Shown: positions 1 through 5,648, counted from the stretch's first letter. The stretch: DNA of 5,744 bases from Nostoc cf. edaphicum LEGE 07299 (GCF_015207245.1 NZ_JADEXF010000282.1:1-5744), one strand, 5' to 3'. Numbers and translations: made by a program. The notes: generated from the sequence alone by a model not told the origin.

Positions 1-26
1 CCTGCTCCCCTGCTCCCCTGCCTCCC
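1..26. repeat. 8-bp tandem repeat (CCTGCTCC) inside transporter 3' end
   Basis: Two perfect CCTGCTCC units (1-8, 9-16) are followed by a degenerate one (CCTGCCTC, 17-24), and the array may continue left of the window. This pyrimidine-rich low-complexity sequence is of a type often seen between cyanobacterial genes. Here it is read on the minus strand as the Gly/Glu/Ala/Gln tail of the MFS protein, from about residue 473. Because the unit is not a multiple of three, gain or loss of a unit would change the C-terminal frame. Confidence 0.75.
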
Positions 27-1443
27 CTCTACCGATCCTCAAAACGGATGCAACTGCTGCCCCACAGAGTATTATGGCTGCAAAGCGAAAAGTTCCTTGG
101 AACCCTGCAACGATCGCATCAGGAGGGGCAACAGAGACATCTGCACCCGCAGATATGCTTGCGATTAAAGCTCCAAATACTGCCCCAATTAGAGAAACTC
201 CTACGGTGTTCCCTGATGTACGTGACAAAGACAAAAGCCCAGAAGCAATCCCTAGCCGCTCTCTTGGTACTGATCCCATAACAGTGCTGTTGTTGGGCGA
301 TTGGAATAAACCCAGACCAATGCCGTAAATAAAATAGCGCGATACATAACCTAACTCAGTAATTTGAGCGTCAAAGGTGCTAATCCCCAGACAGCCGCCA
401 ATCATCAAGCCCAACCCAATTGAACTGATTAGTCGAGCGCCAAAACGGTCTGAAAGTATTCCAGCTAGTGGGGCAATTAACCCACTAAGTACAGGTGATA
501 CGGCTAGTAACAGCCCTACTTTTACCGTCGGATATTGCTTGACCCTCTCTAGAAAGAAAGGGACAATGAGTAGCGAACCGCCAATAACAATGAATGCTAA
601 CCAGCCACTTAGCAAACCCATACTCAACTGAAGATTGCGAAACAGCTTTAGCTCTAGTAGTGGCTGCTTTAGAATCGCTTCAACTACCAAAAAAGTAGTG
701 AAACTCACGGCGGCGATCGCTAGTAATATCAATGCATTGTTACTACCAAAGCCCTGGCTTTGCCCTAGCGTCATACCTAAACCAAAACTACCTAGAGTCA
801 ATAAAGCCAATATGGCTCCAAAAAAGTCAAATTTCTGTTTGCCCTCAATGCGTGCAGAAGGTGGCACCACGCGAGCTATTAAGAAACTAGCGATAATCCC
901 CAAGGGTACATTGATGAAGAATATACTATGCCAGCCTGACCAGCTTAAGAGCAATCCGCCAGCAGAAGGGCCAAAAGCAATTCCCAGTGACACTACACTA
1001 CCGATGACGCCAACAGCCCGACCTCGTTCGGAAGAGGGAAAAACTTCTGTGATGATTGCCAAACCAAGCCCAGAAATAAACACAGCACCTAGTCCTTGAA
1101 GCGCCCGAAAGCCGATTAACCACTCGATACTAGGTGCAAAACCACACAACAGCGAACTGAAAGTGAACAGAACCAGTCCCCCTTGGTATAAGGACTTCTT
1201 ACCCCACATATCCCCCAAGCGGGTTGCTCCCAAAACTAAACCGGAACTGACCAACTGGTAACTCAATACAGCCCATTGGGTGGTAGGAAAACTGGTATTA
1301 AAGGCTTGCACCAATGTGGGCAAAGCAACATTGATGATCCCCACATCCAGAGTAGACATGAATACCCCAAGTCCGACACCGAATAAGACCCAATTTTTTT
1401 GAGAGCCTGATAAAGCCAGAGGTTCTGCTTGGAATTGTGCCAA
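1..1443 (-). CDS. MFS drug:H+ antiporter, DHA2 (EmrB/QacA-like) family, 3' end beyond window
   Basis: The frame is open for 481 codons from a TTG at 1443 down to base 1, with no in-frame stop. It encodes a very hydrophobic inner-membrane protein of the proton-driven multidrug efflux type with about 14 helices. Visible motifs are the first helix with FMSTLD and INVALP (Asp32), the loop after helix 2 with LGDMWGKK (about residues 77-84, a form of MFS motif A), the antiporter motif C GPSAGG (158-163) followed by WHSIFFINVPLG (171-182), and a late helix SRTSGNTVG (407-415). All are hallmarks of DHA2 carriers. TTG is chosen because an in-frame TAA lies two codons upstream, GGAGG sits 7 nt before it, and the first ATG (1359) would cut helix 1. 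The last helix ends before a basic/glycine-rich tail encoded by a tandem repeat, so little is probably missing. The substrate is unknown, and no regulator or EmrA-like partner is in view. Confidence 0.9.
   Translation of the reverse strand, partial: MAQFQAEPLALSGSQKNWVLFGVGLGVFMSTLDVGIINVALPTLVQAFNTSFPTTQWAVLSYQLVSSGLVLGATRLGDMWGKKSLYQGGLVLFTFSSLLCGFAPSIEWLIGFRALQGLGAVFISGLGLAIITEVFPSSERGRAVGVIGSVVSLGIAFGPSAGGLLLSWSGWHSIFFINVPLGIIASFLIARVVPPSARIEGKQKFDFFGAILALLTLGSFGLGMTLGQSQGFGSNNALILLAIAAVSFTTFLVVEAILKQPLLELKLFRNLQLSMGLLSGWLAFIVIGGSLLIVPFFLERVKQYPTVKVGLLLAVSPVLSGLIAPLAGILSDRFGARLISSIGLGLMIGGCLGISTFDAQITELGYVSRYFIYGIGLGLFQSPNNSTVMGSVPRERLGIASGLLSLSRTSGNTVGVSLIGAVFGALIASISAGADVSVAPPDAIVAGFQGTFRFAAIILCGAAVASVLRIGRGEAGEQGSR
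713..720. repeat. HIP1 octamer GCGATCGC
   Basis: A perfect copy of the highly iterated palindrome of many cyanobacterial genomes, lying inside the MFS gene. It supports the cyanobacterial origin. Confidence 0.8.
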
Positions 1444-1450
1444 TGTTTAG

Positions 1451-1455
1451 CCTCC
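1451..1455 (-). promoter_or_regulatory. Ribosome-binding site deciding the TTG start of the MFS gene
   Basis: On the minus strand GGTGGAGG precedes CTAAACA and then TTG, so GGAGG lies 7 nt from the start codon. An in-frame TAA lies between the site and the start, which excludes any upstream start in this frame. This is the clearest Shine-Dalgarno sequence in the window. Confidence 0.8.
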
Positions 1456-1580
1456 ACCTTTGACTTTACGGTTGTGAATAGTTTGCATACGTATATTCAT
1501 TGTAGGGCGCTATCCTCGCTACGAAGTTCAGGAAACTAAATTTGCCGCTTCCATCCTCAACGTTGGCAATTTTGCTGAGT

Positions 1581-1616
1581 GCGATGCCTGCGGCGGGCGT
1601 AGCCATCGCAGCAGGC
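1581..1616. repeat. GC-rich palindromic repeat, HIP1-like ends
   Basis: GCGATG (1581-1586) pairs with CATCGC (1604-1609). Alternatively GCCTGC (1586-1591) pairs with GCAGGC (1611-1616). The GCCTGCGGCGGGC core between them is typical of dispersed palindromes in Nostoc-like genomes. It is much richer in GC than its surroundings and has no gene. Family membership is from memory and not searched. Confidence 0.55.
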
Positions 1617-1724
1617 GCTTCGTTGCTCGGAAATGCTCTGGATGAATGAAAAATTCAGCTTTATATTAAGTATCTACTTCTCAATCGGCAAGATTGGCTT
1701 TTCCACTTGTCATATATTTGGTAA

Positions 1725-1738
1725 AGTACTTAAGTACT
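1725..1738. promoter_or_regulatory. Perfect 14-bp palindrome, possible operator
   Basis: AGTACTTAAGTACT is a perfect dyad in AT-rich sequence, 282 bp upstream of the transporter start. Its size and symmetry fit a binding site for a dimeric repressor. No regulator is encoded in the window, so the function is only a possibility. It also sits 348 bp upstream of the glycosyltransferase at 2086. Confidence 0.35.
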
Positions 1739-1817
1739 CTTAACTCTGCACTCCTTCGGCTATATCAACGGTAGAAATCAACAAAATACGGTAGCTTGAT
1801 TGCGTTACTGTAATTTA

Positions 1818-1834
1818 AACTAGTTAGCAAACTA
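1818..1834. promoter_or_regulatory. AT-rich dyad AACTAGTT / TAGTT-AGCA-AACTA, possible operator
   Basis: Two overlapping dyads are visible: AACTAGTT (1818-1825, perfect) and TAGTT (1821-1825) paired with AACTA (1830-1834) across AGCA. Overlapping symmetric sites of this length are often operators, but an AT-rich spacer produces such patterns by chance as well. Confidence 0.25.
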
Positions 1835-2085
1835 TCATAGACAACTCTCAGAAGCAAGCTCTAGAGAAAATGGAGAATAGGGAATGGGAAATGTCAATTA
1901 TTAAAGCCAAAAAAATAGCGATCGTATTATTCTCGTTGCACCAATTCTGTTTAAAGATGTGTAAAAAGAACCTCACCGCCTGCGGCACTTCCCCACAAGT
2001 TTGGAGGACTTGGGAAGGTTCAAAATAATGTGCAGCTTCACAGAGAATTGGTATTACTCAGTAAATCAAAGATAAAAATAATTTA

Positions 2086-3120
2086 ATGACAATGGATAAT
2101 TTTGGGATTTACACACTTGCTAATGACGTGGTATTTGACCAACTAGTAGCCTTGCTAAATAGTATTGAGGTGAATGTTAGTGCAGATATTCCTATTTGTA
2201 TCATTCCCTATGATGACCGCTTAGAGCGAGTTAAGCAGGAGATACATTCTCGATCTAATGTTACCCTATTTGACGATAAAAGCTCGATTCAAAAATGGGA
2301 TGATTTTGCCGTTCAAGTTTGGAATGCTTATCCAATAAATAGCCGGAAAAATAAGCCTTCTATGGAATGGAACAAAAAAAATAATTTAATCAGAAAAATG
2401 TGTGCTTTTGATGGTGAGTTTGAAAAATTTGTATTTTATGATGCTGATAGTTTGGCAATGAATAAGCTGGACAAGGTTTTAGAAAAACTAGACCAATACG
2501 ACTTTGTGTTTGATGACTGGGAACACACAAAACAAACTTCAGTTGCAGCTTTTGACTTGCCGAAGTTAGAACAAAAAATGTCTTTGTCTGAATCTGAAAT
2601 CAGACGAAAAATACACTGTTCTAGTTTTTTTGGTTCCAAAAAGGGGATTTTAGGCATTGAAGAATTAAAAATACTCAAAAAGCGATTGATAGAAGATAAG
2701 GAAGTCGAATGGATTAATGAACTTGCTTGGTGGTGTGACGCAGATTTATTTAGTTACATGACTTTCAGAATTGCTCGGTCGCTATTTAACTTTACACTCA
2801 GTCCTAATGGCGAAGATAGGACTGGCAACTGTGCTCGTGTAAATCGATTTGTGAACATTGATAATGTTCTTTACAACCAACAGGGATTAAAACCCATTCA
2901 TCGTCTTCACTATATGGGCTATGGTGCTATTGAATTTGCCCGCTTGTGTAAAGGTGAAGATGTTAATATTTGTTACAAAAATGAATTTTTACACTATCGC
3001 TTTCTGAAGCAACCAGAGCAAAAACCGAAGCGATTAAAGCCACCTACTATAGCGGCTAGAAGCAATCGATTTATCAAAAAAGTTTGGAATAAAATTAATC
3101 AAACTATTTCTTACACTTAG
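2086..3120 (+). CDS. Glycosyltransferase-like protein with DxD site (GT-A fold, GT8-like)
   Basis: Encodes a 344-residue soluble protein without signal peptide or membrane span, probably a cytoplasmic sugar transferase using a nucleotide-diphospho-sugar. The start GIYTLANDVVFDQLVALLNSI (from residue 7) fits the first beta-alpha unit of a GT-A fold. FVFYDADSLAMN carries the metal-binding D119-A-D121. CSSFFGSKKG (178-187) and WWCDADLFSY (215-224) resemble the acceptor-side motifs of such enzymes, and HYMG (275-278) could supply the C-terminal metal-binding His. The tail after residue 308 is rich in Lys, Arg and Pro, perhaps for contact with membrane or partner. ATG 2086 and ATG 2092 are both possible, and neither has a clear ribosome-binding site. 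I recall similar cyanobacterial proteins, but acceptor, sugar and pathway cannot be told. The gene is AT-rich, like the glycosyltransferase downstream. Confidence 0.75.
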   Translation: MTMDNFGIYTLANDVVFDQLVALLNSIEVNVSADIPICIIPYDDRLERVKQEIHSRSNVTLFDDKSSIQKWDDFAVQVWNAYPINSRKNKPSMEWNKKNNLIRKMCAFDGEFEKFVFYDADSLAMNKLDKVLEKLDQYDFVFDDWEHTKQTSVAAFDLPKLEQKMSLSESEIRRKIHCSSFFGSKKGILGIEELKILKKRLIEDKEVEWINELAWWCDADLFSYMTFRIARSLFNFTLSPNGEDRTGNCARVNRFVNIDNVLYNQQGLKPIHRLHYMGYGAIEFARLCKGEDVNICYKNEFLHYRFLKQPEQKPKRLKPPTIAARSNRFIKKVWNKINQTISYT

Positions 3121-3217
3121 CTTTTGCCCAGCCTTGCTCATTAGACCTTTTGCATAAATCAAAAATAAAAATCCCACCGCGCCAAAGTGTAGCTTTGTCT
3201 CCCCTTCCCGATGCTAA

Positions 3218-3238
3218 GGCTACAGTGTACGCACATCT
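3218..3238 (-). repeat. Degenerate copy of the GTGTAC dispersed repeat
   Basis: It matches the copy at 3291-3311 at 16 of 21 aligned positions by hand and has the same orientation. Both copies are preceded by CTCCCCTT and TAAG, so the repeat unit probably includes those flanks. Confidence 0.5.
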
Positions 3239-3290
3239 TGGTTAATAAAGCCCAAACCCTGGATTCACCCCCCTTAATCTCCCCTTGGTA

Positions 3291-3314
3291 AGCTACGGTG
3301 TACACACAAGTCCT
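3291..3314 (-). repeat. GTGTAC dispersed repeat, inverted copy
   Basis: The sequence AGCTACGGTGTACACACAAG plus TCCT is the reverse complement of the copies at 3496-3517 and 3584-3605. Over 3293-3314 it matches the latter exactly for 22 bp. With the 3584-3605 copy it forms an inverted pair bounding about 315 bp. It is preceded by CTCCCCTTGGTA, which resembles the GGTAAGGGG that follows the 3496 copy. Confidence 0.75.
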
Positions 3315-3339
3315 AAAAACCTAGCTTGATAAGACTTTC

Positions 3340-3448
3340 CTCGTTCCCAGTCTCCGGCTGGGAATGCATTCATTGAGTCAGAGACTCAATGCCAGATTGG
3401 AGGCAGAGCCTCCACGAGGAGCATTCCCATGTAGAACATGGGAACGAG
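3340..3448. repeat. Four-hairpin repeat element with 10-bp inverted ends
   Basis: The ends CTCGTTCCCA (3340-3349) and TGGGAACGAG (3439-3448) are perfect inverted repeats. Inside are four hairpins in a row. TTCCCAGTC/GGCTGGGAA (3344-3364) has loop TCC and one G-T pair. CATTGAGTC/GACTCAATG (3371-3391), TGGAGGC/GCCTCCA (3398-3414) and TTCCCATGT/ACATGGGAA (3424-3444) each have loop AGA. Elements of this CTCGTTCCCAG...GGGAACGAG type are dispersed in Nostoc-like genomes (from memory). It carries no coding sequence and is probably a non-autonomous repeat. It could fold in RNA and act in termination or stability. Confidence 0.8.
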
Positions 3449-3495
3449 ATAAAAACGAGATAAACGAGAGAAGAATAGAAAATCAAGCTTTTTTC

Positions 3496-3517
3496 GACTT
3501 GTGTATACACCGTAGCT
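3496..3517 (+). repeat. GTGTAC dispersed repeat, forward copy 1
   Basis: It differs from the 3584 copy within the shared core at one base (GTGTATACAC for GTGTGTACAC), which makes its centre a perfect palindrome. It continues into CTTGGTAAGGGGGG. Confidence 0.7.
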
Positions 3518-3546
3518 TGGTAAGGGGGGAAATATCCGGGTTCTCT

Positions 3547-3568
3547 CTCCCCCAAGGCATCGGGGGAG
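3547..3568. repeat. CTCCCCC/GGGGGAG hairpin
   Basis: A 7-bp perfect stem (3547-3553 with 3562-3568) encloses the 8-nt loop AAGGCATC. No T-run follows, so it is not a classic intrinsic terminator. It lies between two copies of the GTGTAC repeat and may be part of the same compound element. Confidence 0.55.
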
Positions 3569-3583
3569 TTAGAGGGGGTGAGA

Positions 3584-3605
3584 AGGACTTGTGTGTACAC
3601 CGTAG
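3584..3605 (+). repeat. GTGTAC dispersed repeat, forward copy 2
   Basis: Exact 22-bp reverse-complement match to 3293-3314. It is followed by GTCTTTGCTAAGGCG rather than the CTTGGTAAGG of copy 1, so similarity ends near 3605. Confidence 0.75.
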
Positions 3606-3688
3606 GTCTTTGCTAAGGCGTAGGGATTAAGGGGTGGCGTGTTAAGGACTTTTGCAAGAATATGTATTATGCGTTTAGTTCGTGAGCA

Positions 3689-4660
3689 ATGTCCACTCTA
3701 CATATTGCAAAAATGCCAAAAGTTAGTGTTTCCATTCCCACGTTTAATCGAGTTAATTTACTGCCTTTCGCAATTGACAGTGTACTCAAGCAATCTGAGC
3801 AAGACTTTGAGCTAATTATTTGTGATGACGGTTCTAGCGATCGCACACCCGAATTGATGTCACAATATACAGACGATCGGATTAAATATATCCGTCATCA
3901 GCAAAATATTGGTAAAAGTAATAATATGCGCTCTGGCTTTGATGCTGCCACTGGTGAATATTTTATCAAATTTGATGATGACGACCGACTAACACCCGAT
4001 TTTCTCGCAAGTACAGCAGCTATTCTTGCTCAAGACTTTAGCATTGATTTTGTTGGTACAGACCATTGGATAATTGATATTAACAATGTGCGGGATGAGG
4101 CAAAAACTCAAGAAAATTCTCATCGCTGGGGTAGGAAGAATTTACCCGCAGGTGTTGTAAATAATTTGTTGGAAGTCGTATTTATTCGGCAAAGCTTTCA
4201 AGTTGGGGCAACATTATTTCGCCGTAAAACCTTGCAAGAATTAGGATATATGCAGCCAAATCTGCAAAATTGTGAGGATAATGATTTATTTGTGCGTCTG
4301 GCTTTGGCTGGAAAAAAGGGCTATTACTTACCAGAATTATTGATGGAATATCGCTCTCATGCAGAACAGCAAGGTATTAATCGAGCTATTCCTTATTTAT
4401 TTGATAAAATCCAGTATTTAGAAAATTATAAATTTGAGTCTGAGAAATTAGAGAAAGTCAGGAAAAATCGTTTAACTGAAACACAATTATTATTAGGTTT
4501 GCGTTTAATTGAAAAGGGTGAAACACAACAAGGTAGAGAGCTAGTTTTAGCGGGGCAGTCTTTTTCGACTGCTAAAGCTTGGACTGGTTTAGGTTTATCG
4601 TTGTTACCAGTTGGCTGGCGAGGTAAGGCTTTTAATGCATTGCGACAGATGCAGGGTTAG
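3689..4660 (+). CDS. Family 2 glycosyltransferase (GT-A fold)
   Basis: Encodes a 323-residue inverting glycosyltransferase of the GT2 class, which moves a sugar from a nucleotide-sugar to a growing glycan or lipid acceptor in the cytoplasm or at the inner membrane face. Residues 11-24 (KVSVSIPTFNRVNL) form the first strand and nucleotide-binding loop. ICDDGSSD (44-51) contacts the nucleotide, and FDDDDRL (95-101) contains the metal-binding DxD. CEDNDLFVRLA (195-205) carries the acidic residues where the catalytic base is expected, and YRSH (221-224) follows. The rest (about 235-323) is a helical tail with no clear transmembrane span. Start choice is uncertain: ATG 3713 (MPKVSVSIP) fits the usual family start better than ATG 3689, and neither has a strong ribosome-binding site. 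It may act with the glycosyltransferase at 2086, but the repeat-rich gap weakens the case for one operon. Specificity is unknown. Confidence 0.9.
   Translation: MSTLHIAKMPKVSVSIPTFNRVNLLPFAIDSVLKQSEQDFELIICDDGSSDRTPELMSQYTDDRIKYIRHQQNIGKSNNMRSGFDAATGEYFIKFDDDDRLTPDFLASTAAILAQDFSIDFVGTDHWIIDINNVRDEAKTQENSHRWGRKNLPAGVVNNLLEVVFIRQSFQVGATLFRRKTLQELGYMQPNLQNCEDNDLFVRLALAGKKGYYLPELLMEYRSHAEQQGINRAIPYLFDKIQYLENYKFESEKLEKVRKNRLTETQLLLGLRLIEKGETQQGRELVLAGQSFSTAKAWTGLGLSLLPVGWRGKAFNALRQMQG
3837..3844. repeat. HIP1 octamer GCGATCGC
   Basis: The second perfect HIP1 site of the window, inside the GT2 gene just after the DDGSS codons. Confidence 0.8.
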
Positions 4661-4709
4661 AGATTGACATATTGTGCAACTTACTTTTCACGTAATCTAG
4701 AAAAGCTGT

Positions 4710-4791
4710 GTAGCTGTGTAGGTTGGGTTGAGGAACGAAACCCAAGATTGAGCTTTGATTGTTGGGTTTCACTTCGTTCAACCGAACCTAC
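4710..4791. repeat. TGTAGGTTGGGTTGAGG hairpin repeat, copy 1
   Basis: The left arm (4717-4745) begins TGTAGGTTGGGTTGA and ends GAAACCCAA. The right arm (4762-4791) is largely its reverse complement, ending AACCTACA, with a few internal mismatches. The loop is 4746-4761. The first 36 bp (4710-4745) recur exactly at 4836-4871. This family is widespread in cyanobacterial genomes and is often mis-annotated as small proteins. Placed 50 bp after the GT2 stop and between convergent genes, it could serve as a bidirectional transcription barrier. Confidence 0.85.
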
Positions 4792-4835
4792 AATTATCTT
4801 GATGGCTCATGGCCCACACAAAGACGCAGAGAAGA

Positions 4836-4916
4836 GTAGCTGTGTAGGTTGGGTTGAGGAACGAAACCCAACATTAGGCGTTAATTCTTGGATTTCACTT
4901 CGTTCAACCCAACCTA
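4836..4916. repeat. TGTAGGTTGGGTTGAGG hairpin repeat, copy 2, reaching the ParB-like stop
   Basis: The left arm (4843-4872) is identical to copy 1 through 4871. The right arm (4888-4916) begins TTGGATTTCACTTCG and ends CCCAACCTA. It has an ATTTC for GTTTC change relative to copy 1, while CCCAACC restores pairing that copy 1 lost (ACCGAACC). The terminal CTA, read on the minus strand, is the TAG stop of the ParB-like gene. The two copies are direct repeats 126 bp apart. Confidence 0.85.
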
Positions 4917-5648
4917 CTCGCTACTAGCTGACCACTGATCAACTATTTCAAGCATTTTTTTAATACTTATACCTTTGATCATATTTTTACCATGTGGAAT
5001 TTTAACCCTTTCCACGACATCATTCAATGATTTAAACTGTTCTTTATTACGTTCATTTTCTACTGCTTCCGCTATCTGGGAAGCTTTTTTTTGATTGAAA
5101 CCAGCATTTCGTAATTTAGAGACAATTTTAACTTGACTAAGCGCTTTAAAAACTTCTATTGGTTCAGTCTTATCAGCCATCTGCTTTTTAAGCTCTTTGA
5201 CTTCATTTTCTAACTTTGCATTACCAGTTGCTTGCTCTAATATTTGGTTTGTTATCTTTTCAAAACGTGATTCCAAATTTATTAAAAATTGTTCCATGTC
5301 TTGGAAGTTGAAAGATGTTTGATCTGAAGAATCAGCTTTTTGCTGTCTAAATAATTCAACTTGCTTTGTTAAAGTCTCTTCATTTTCAGACTCAATGATA
5401 AATACTTCAATCATTTCGCCCTTACGAGGATCTATCTCTCTAGCTCTAACAGCAGCATAATACTCAAAGTATCCATCGACTACCTCGTATGATTGCAGAC
5501 TTGTTCTACGAACAACTATGGGATTAATAACGCCCTCAGAGTCTAAAATTAATCGAGCAGCCTCTTCTAGTTTATCATCTGCGAAAATTGAACGAAGTTT
5601 GCTTGAAGTAATTTTTTTTACAGCAACAAGTGATGTAGCTAATTTCAT
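4914..5648 (-). CDS. ParB-like protein: ParB/Srx-type N-domain, coiled coil, HhH-like C-domain
   Basis: Encodes 244 residues. Residues about 8-86 resemble the ParB N-terminal (ParB/sulfiredoxin) fold: a V-x-x-I entry, GVINPIVVRR (39-48) and YEVVDGYFEYYAAVRA (54-69) at the place of the canonical nucleotide-binding GERRxRA box, here without its arginine pair. Residues about 115-160 are rich in E, K, Q and L and could form a coiled coil. Residues about 172-235, with VSKLRNAGFNQKKASQIAEAV, FKSLNDVVERVK and GISIKKMLEIVDQW, resemble helix-hairpin-helix DNA-binding modules. The central HTH that reads parS in true ParB is not apparent. It starts at ATG 5648, overlaps the upstream stop (TAATG) and has AGGA 8 nt before it, which indicates coupling to a ParA-like gene. 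The stop lies in a repeat, so the original C-terminus may differ. Its role is probably DNA binding or partition of a replicon, and an NTPase/nuclease activity is only possible. Confidence 0.75.
   Translation of the reverse strand: MKLATSLVAVKKITSSKLRSIFADDKLEEAARLILDSEGVINPIVVRRTSLQSYEVVDGYFEYYAAVRAREIDPRKGEMIEVFIIESENEETLTKQVELFRQQKADSSDQTSFNFQDMEQFLINLESRFEKITNQILEQATGNAKLENEVKELKKQMADKTEPIEVFKALSQVKIVSKLRNAGFNQKKASQIAEAVENERNKEQFKSLNDVVERVKIPHGKNMIKGISIKKMLEIVDQWSASSE

Larger units (their letters stand above)
1444..2085. other. Divergent intergenic region without a convincing gene
   Basis: This 642-bp gap separates the leftward transporter from the rightward glycosyltransferase, so it should hold both promoters. 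I found no tRNA-like fold and no ORF with family resemblance. It contains an 8-bp palindrome ATACGTAT (1487-1494) about 45 nt upstream of the transporter start, a GC-rich inverted repeat (1581-1616), a 14-bp palindrome (1725-1738) and an AACTAGTTAGC-type dyad (1818-1834). A 52-codon ORF (1870-2028) starts in low-complexity GGGAATGGGAAATG sequence and is probably chance. No promoter could be assigned with confidence. A weak plus-strand pair is TTGGTA (2048-2053), 17 nt, GATAAA (2071-2076). Confidence 0.7.
3121..3688. other. Repeat-filled intergenic region between two glycosyltransferases
   Basis: These 568 bp contain no credible gene. ORFs crossing it on either strand translate palindromic repeats. 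The contents, in order, are a degenerate GTGTAC repeat copy (3218-3238), an inverted copy (3291-3314), a four-hairpin element (3340-3448), two forward GTGTAC copies (3496-3517, 3584-3605) and a C-run/G-run hairpin (3547-3568). The gap suggests that the flanking plus-strand genes are transcribed separately, or that hairpins in the leader adjust read-through. Confidence 0.75.

Noticed and set aside
74..1099. Several plus-strand open frames across the left quarter
   Set aside because: They lie antisense to the MFS gene, and their translations show no family pattern. They are shadows of the real minus-strand frame.
1263..1457. 64-codon minus-strand ORF overlapping the transporter start
   Set aside because: It is out of frame with the MFS gene and uses the same DNA. 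The MFS frame has clear family motifs.
1475..1660. Plus-strand frames reading YEVQETKFAASILNVGNF and LLSAMPAAGVAIAAGASLL
   Set aside because: They look protein-like in part, but there is no good start codon or ribosome-binding site, and the second half is the GC-rich palindromic repeat. At most a decayed gene remnant, which cannot be supported.
1870..2028. 52-codon plus-strand ORF
   Set aside because: It starts in low-complexity GGGAATGGGAAATG sequence and ends in repeat-like DNA (CCTCACCGCCTGCGGCAC). It has no ribosome-binding site and no recognisable family.
2436..2678. 80-codon minus-strand ORF
   Set aside because: It is antisense to the D-A-D glycosyltransferase gene, which carries the conserved motifs.
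3364..3630. ORFs on both strands of about 76-88 codons
   Set aside because: They are translations of the four-hairpin element and GTGTAC repeats, with no codon signal of a gene.
4710..4916. CRISPR-like array (two 36-bp exact repeats)
   Set aside because: There are only two copies, with a 90-bp gap that contains the pairing arm of a long hairpin, and no cas genes. The pattern is a dispersed hairpin repeat.
4664..4927. 87-codon plus-strand ORF with repeated CVGWVEERNP
   Set aside because: It is the conceptual translation of the two hairpin repeat copies, and the repeated peptide only mirrors the 36-bp direct repeat.
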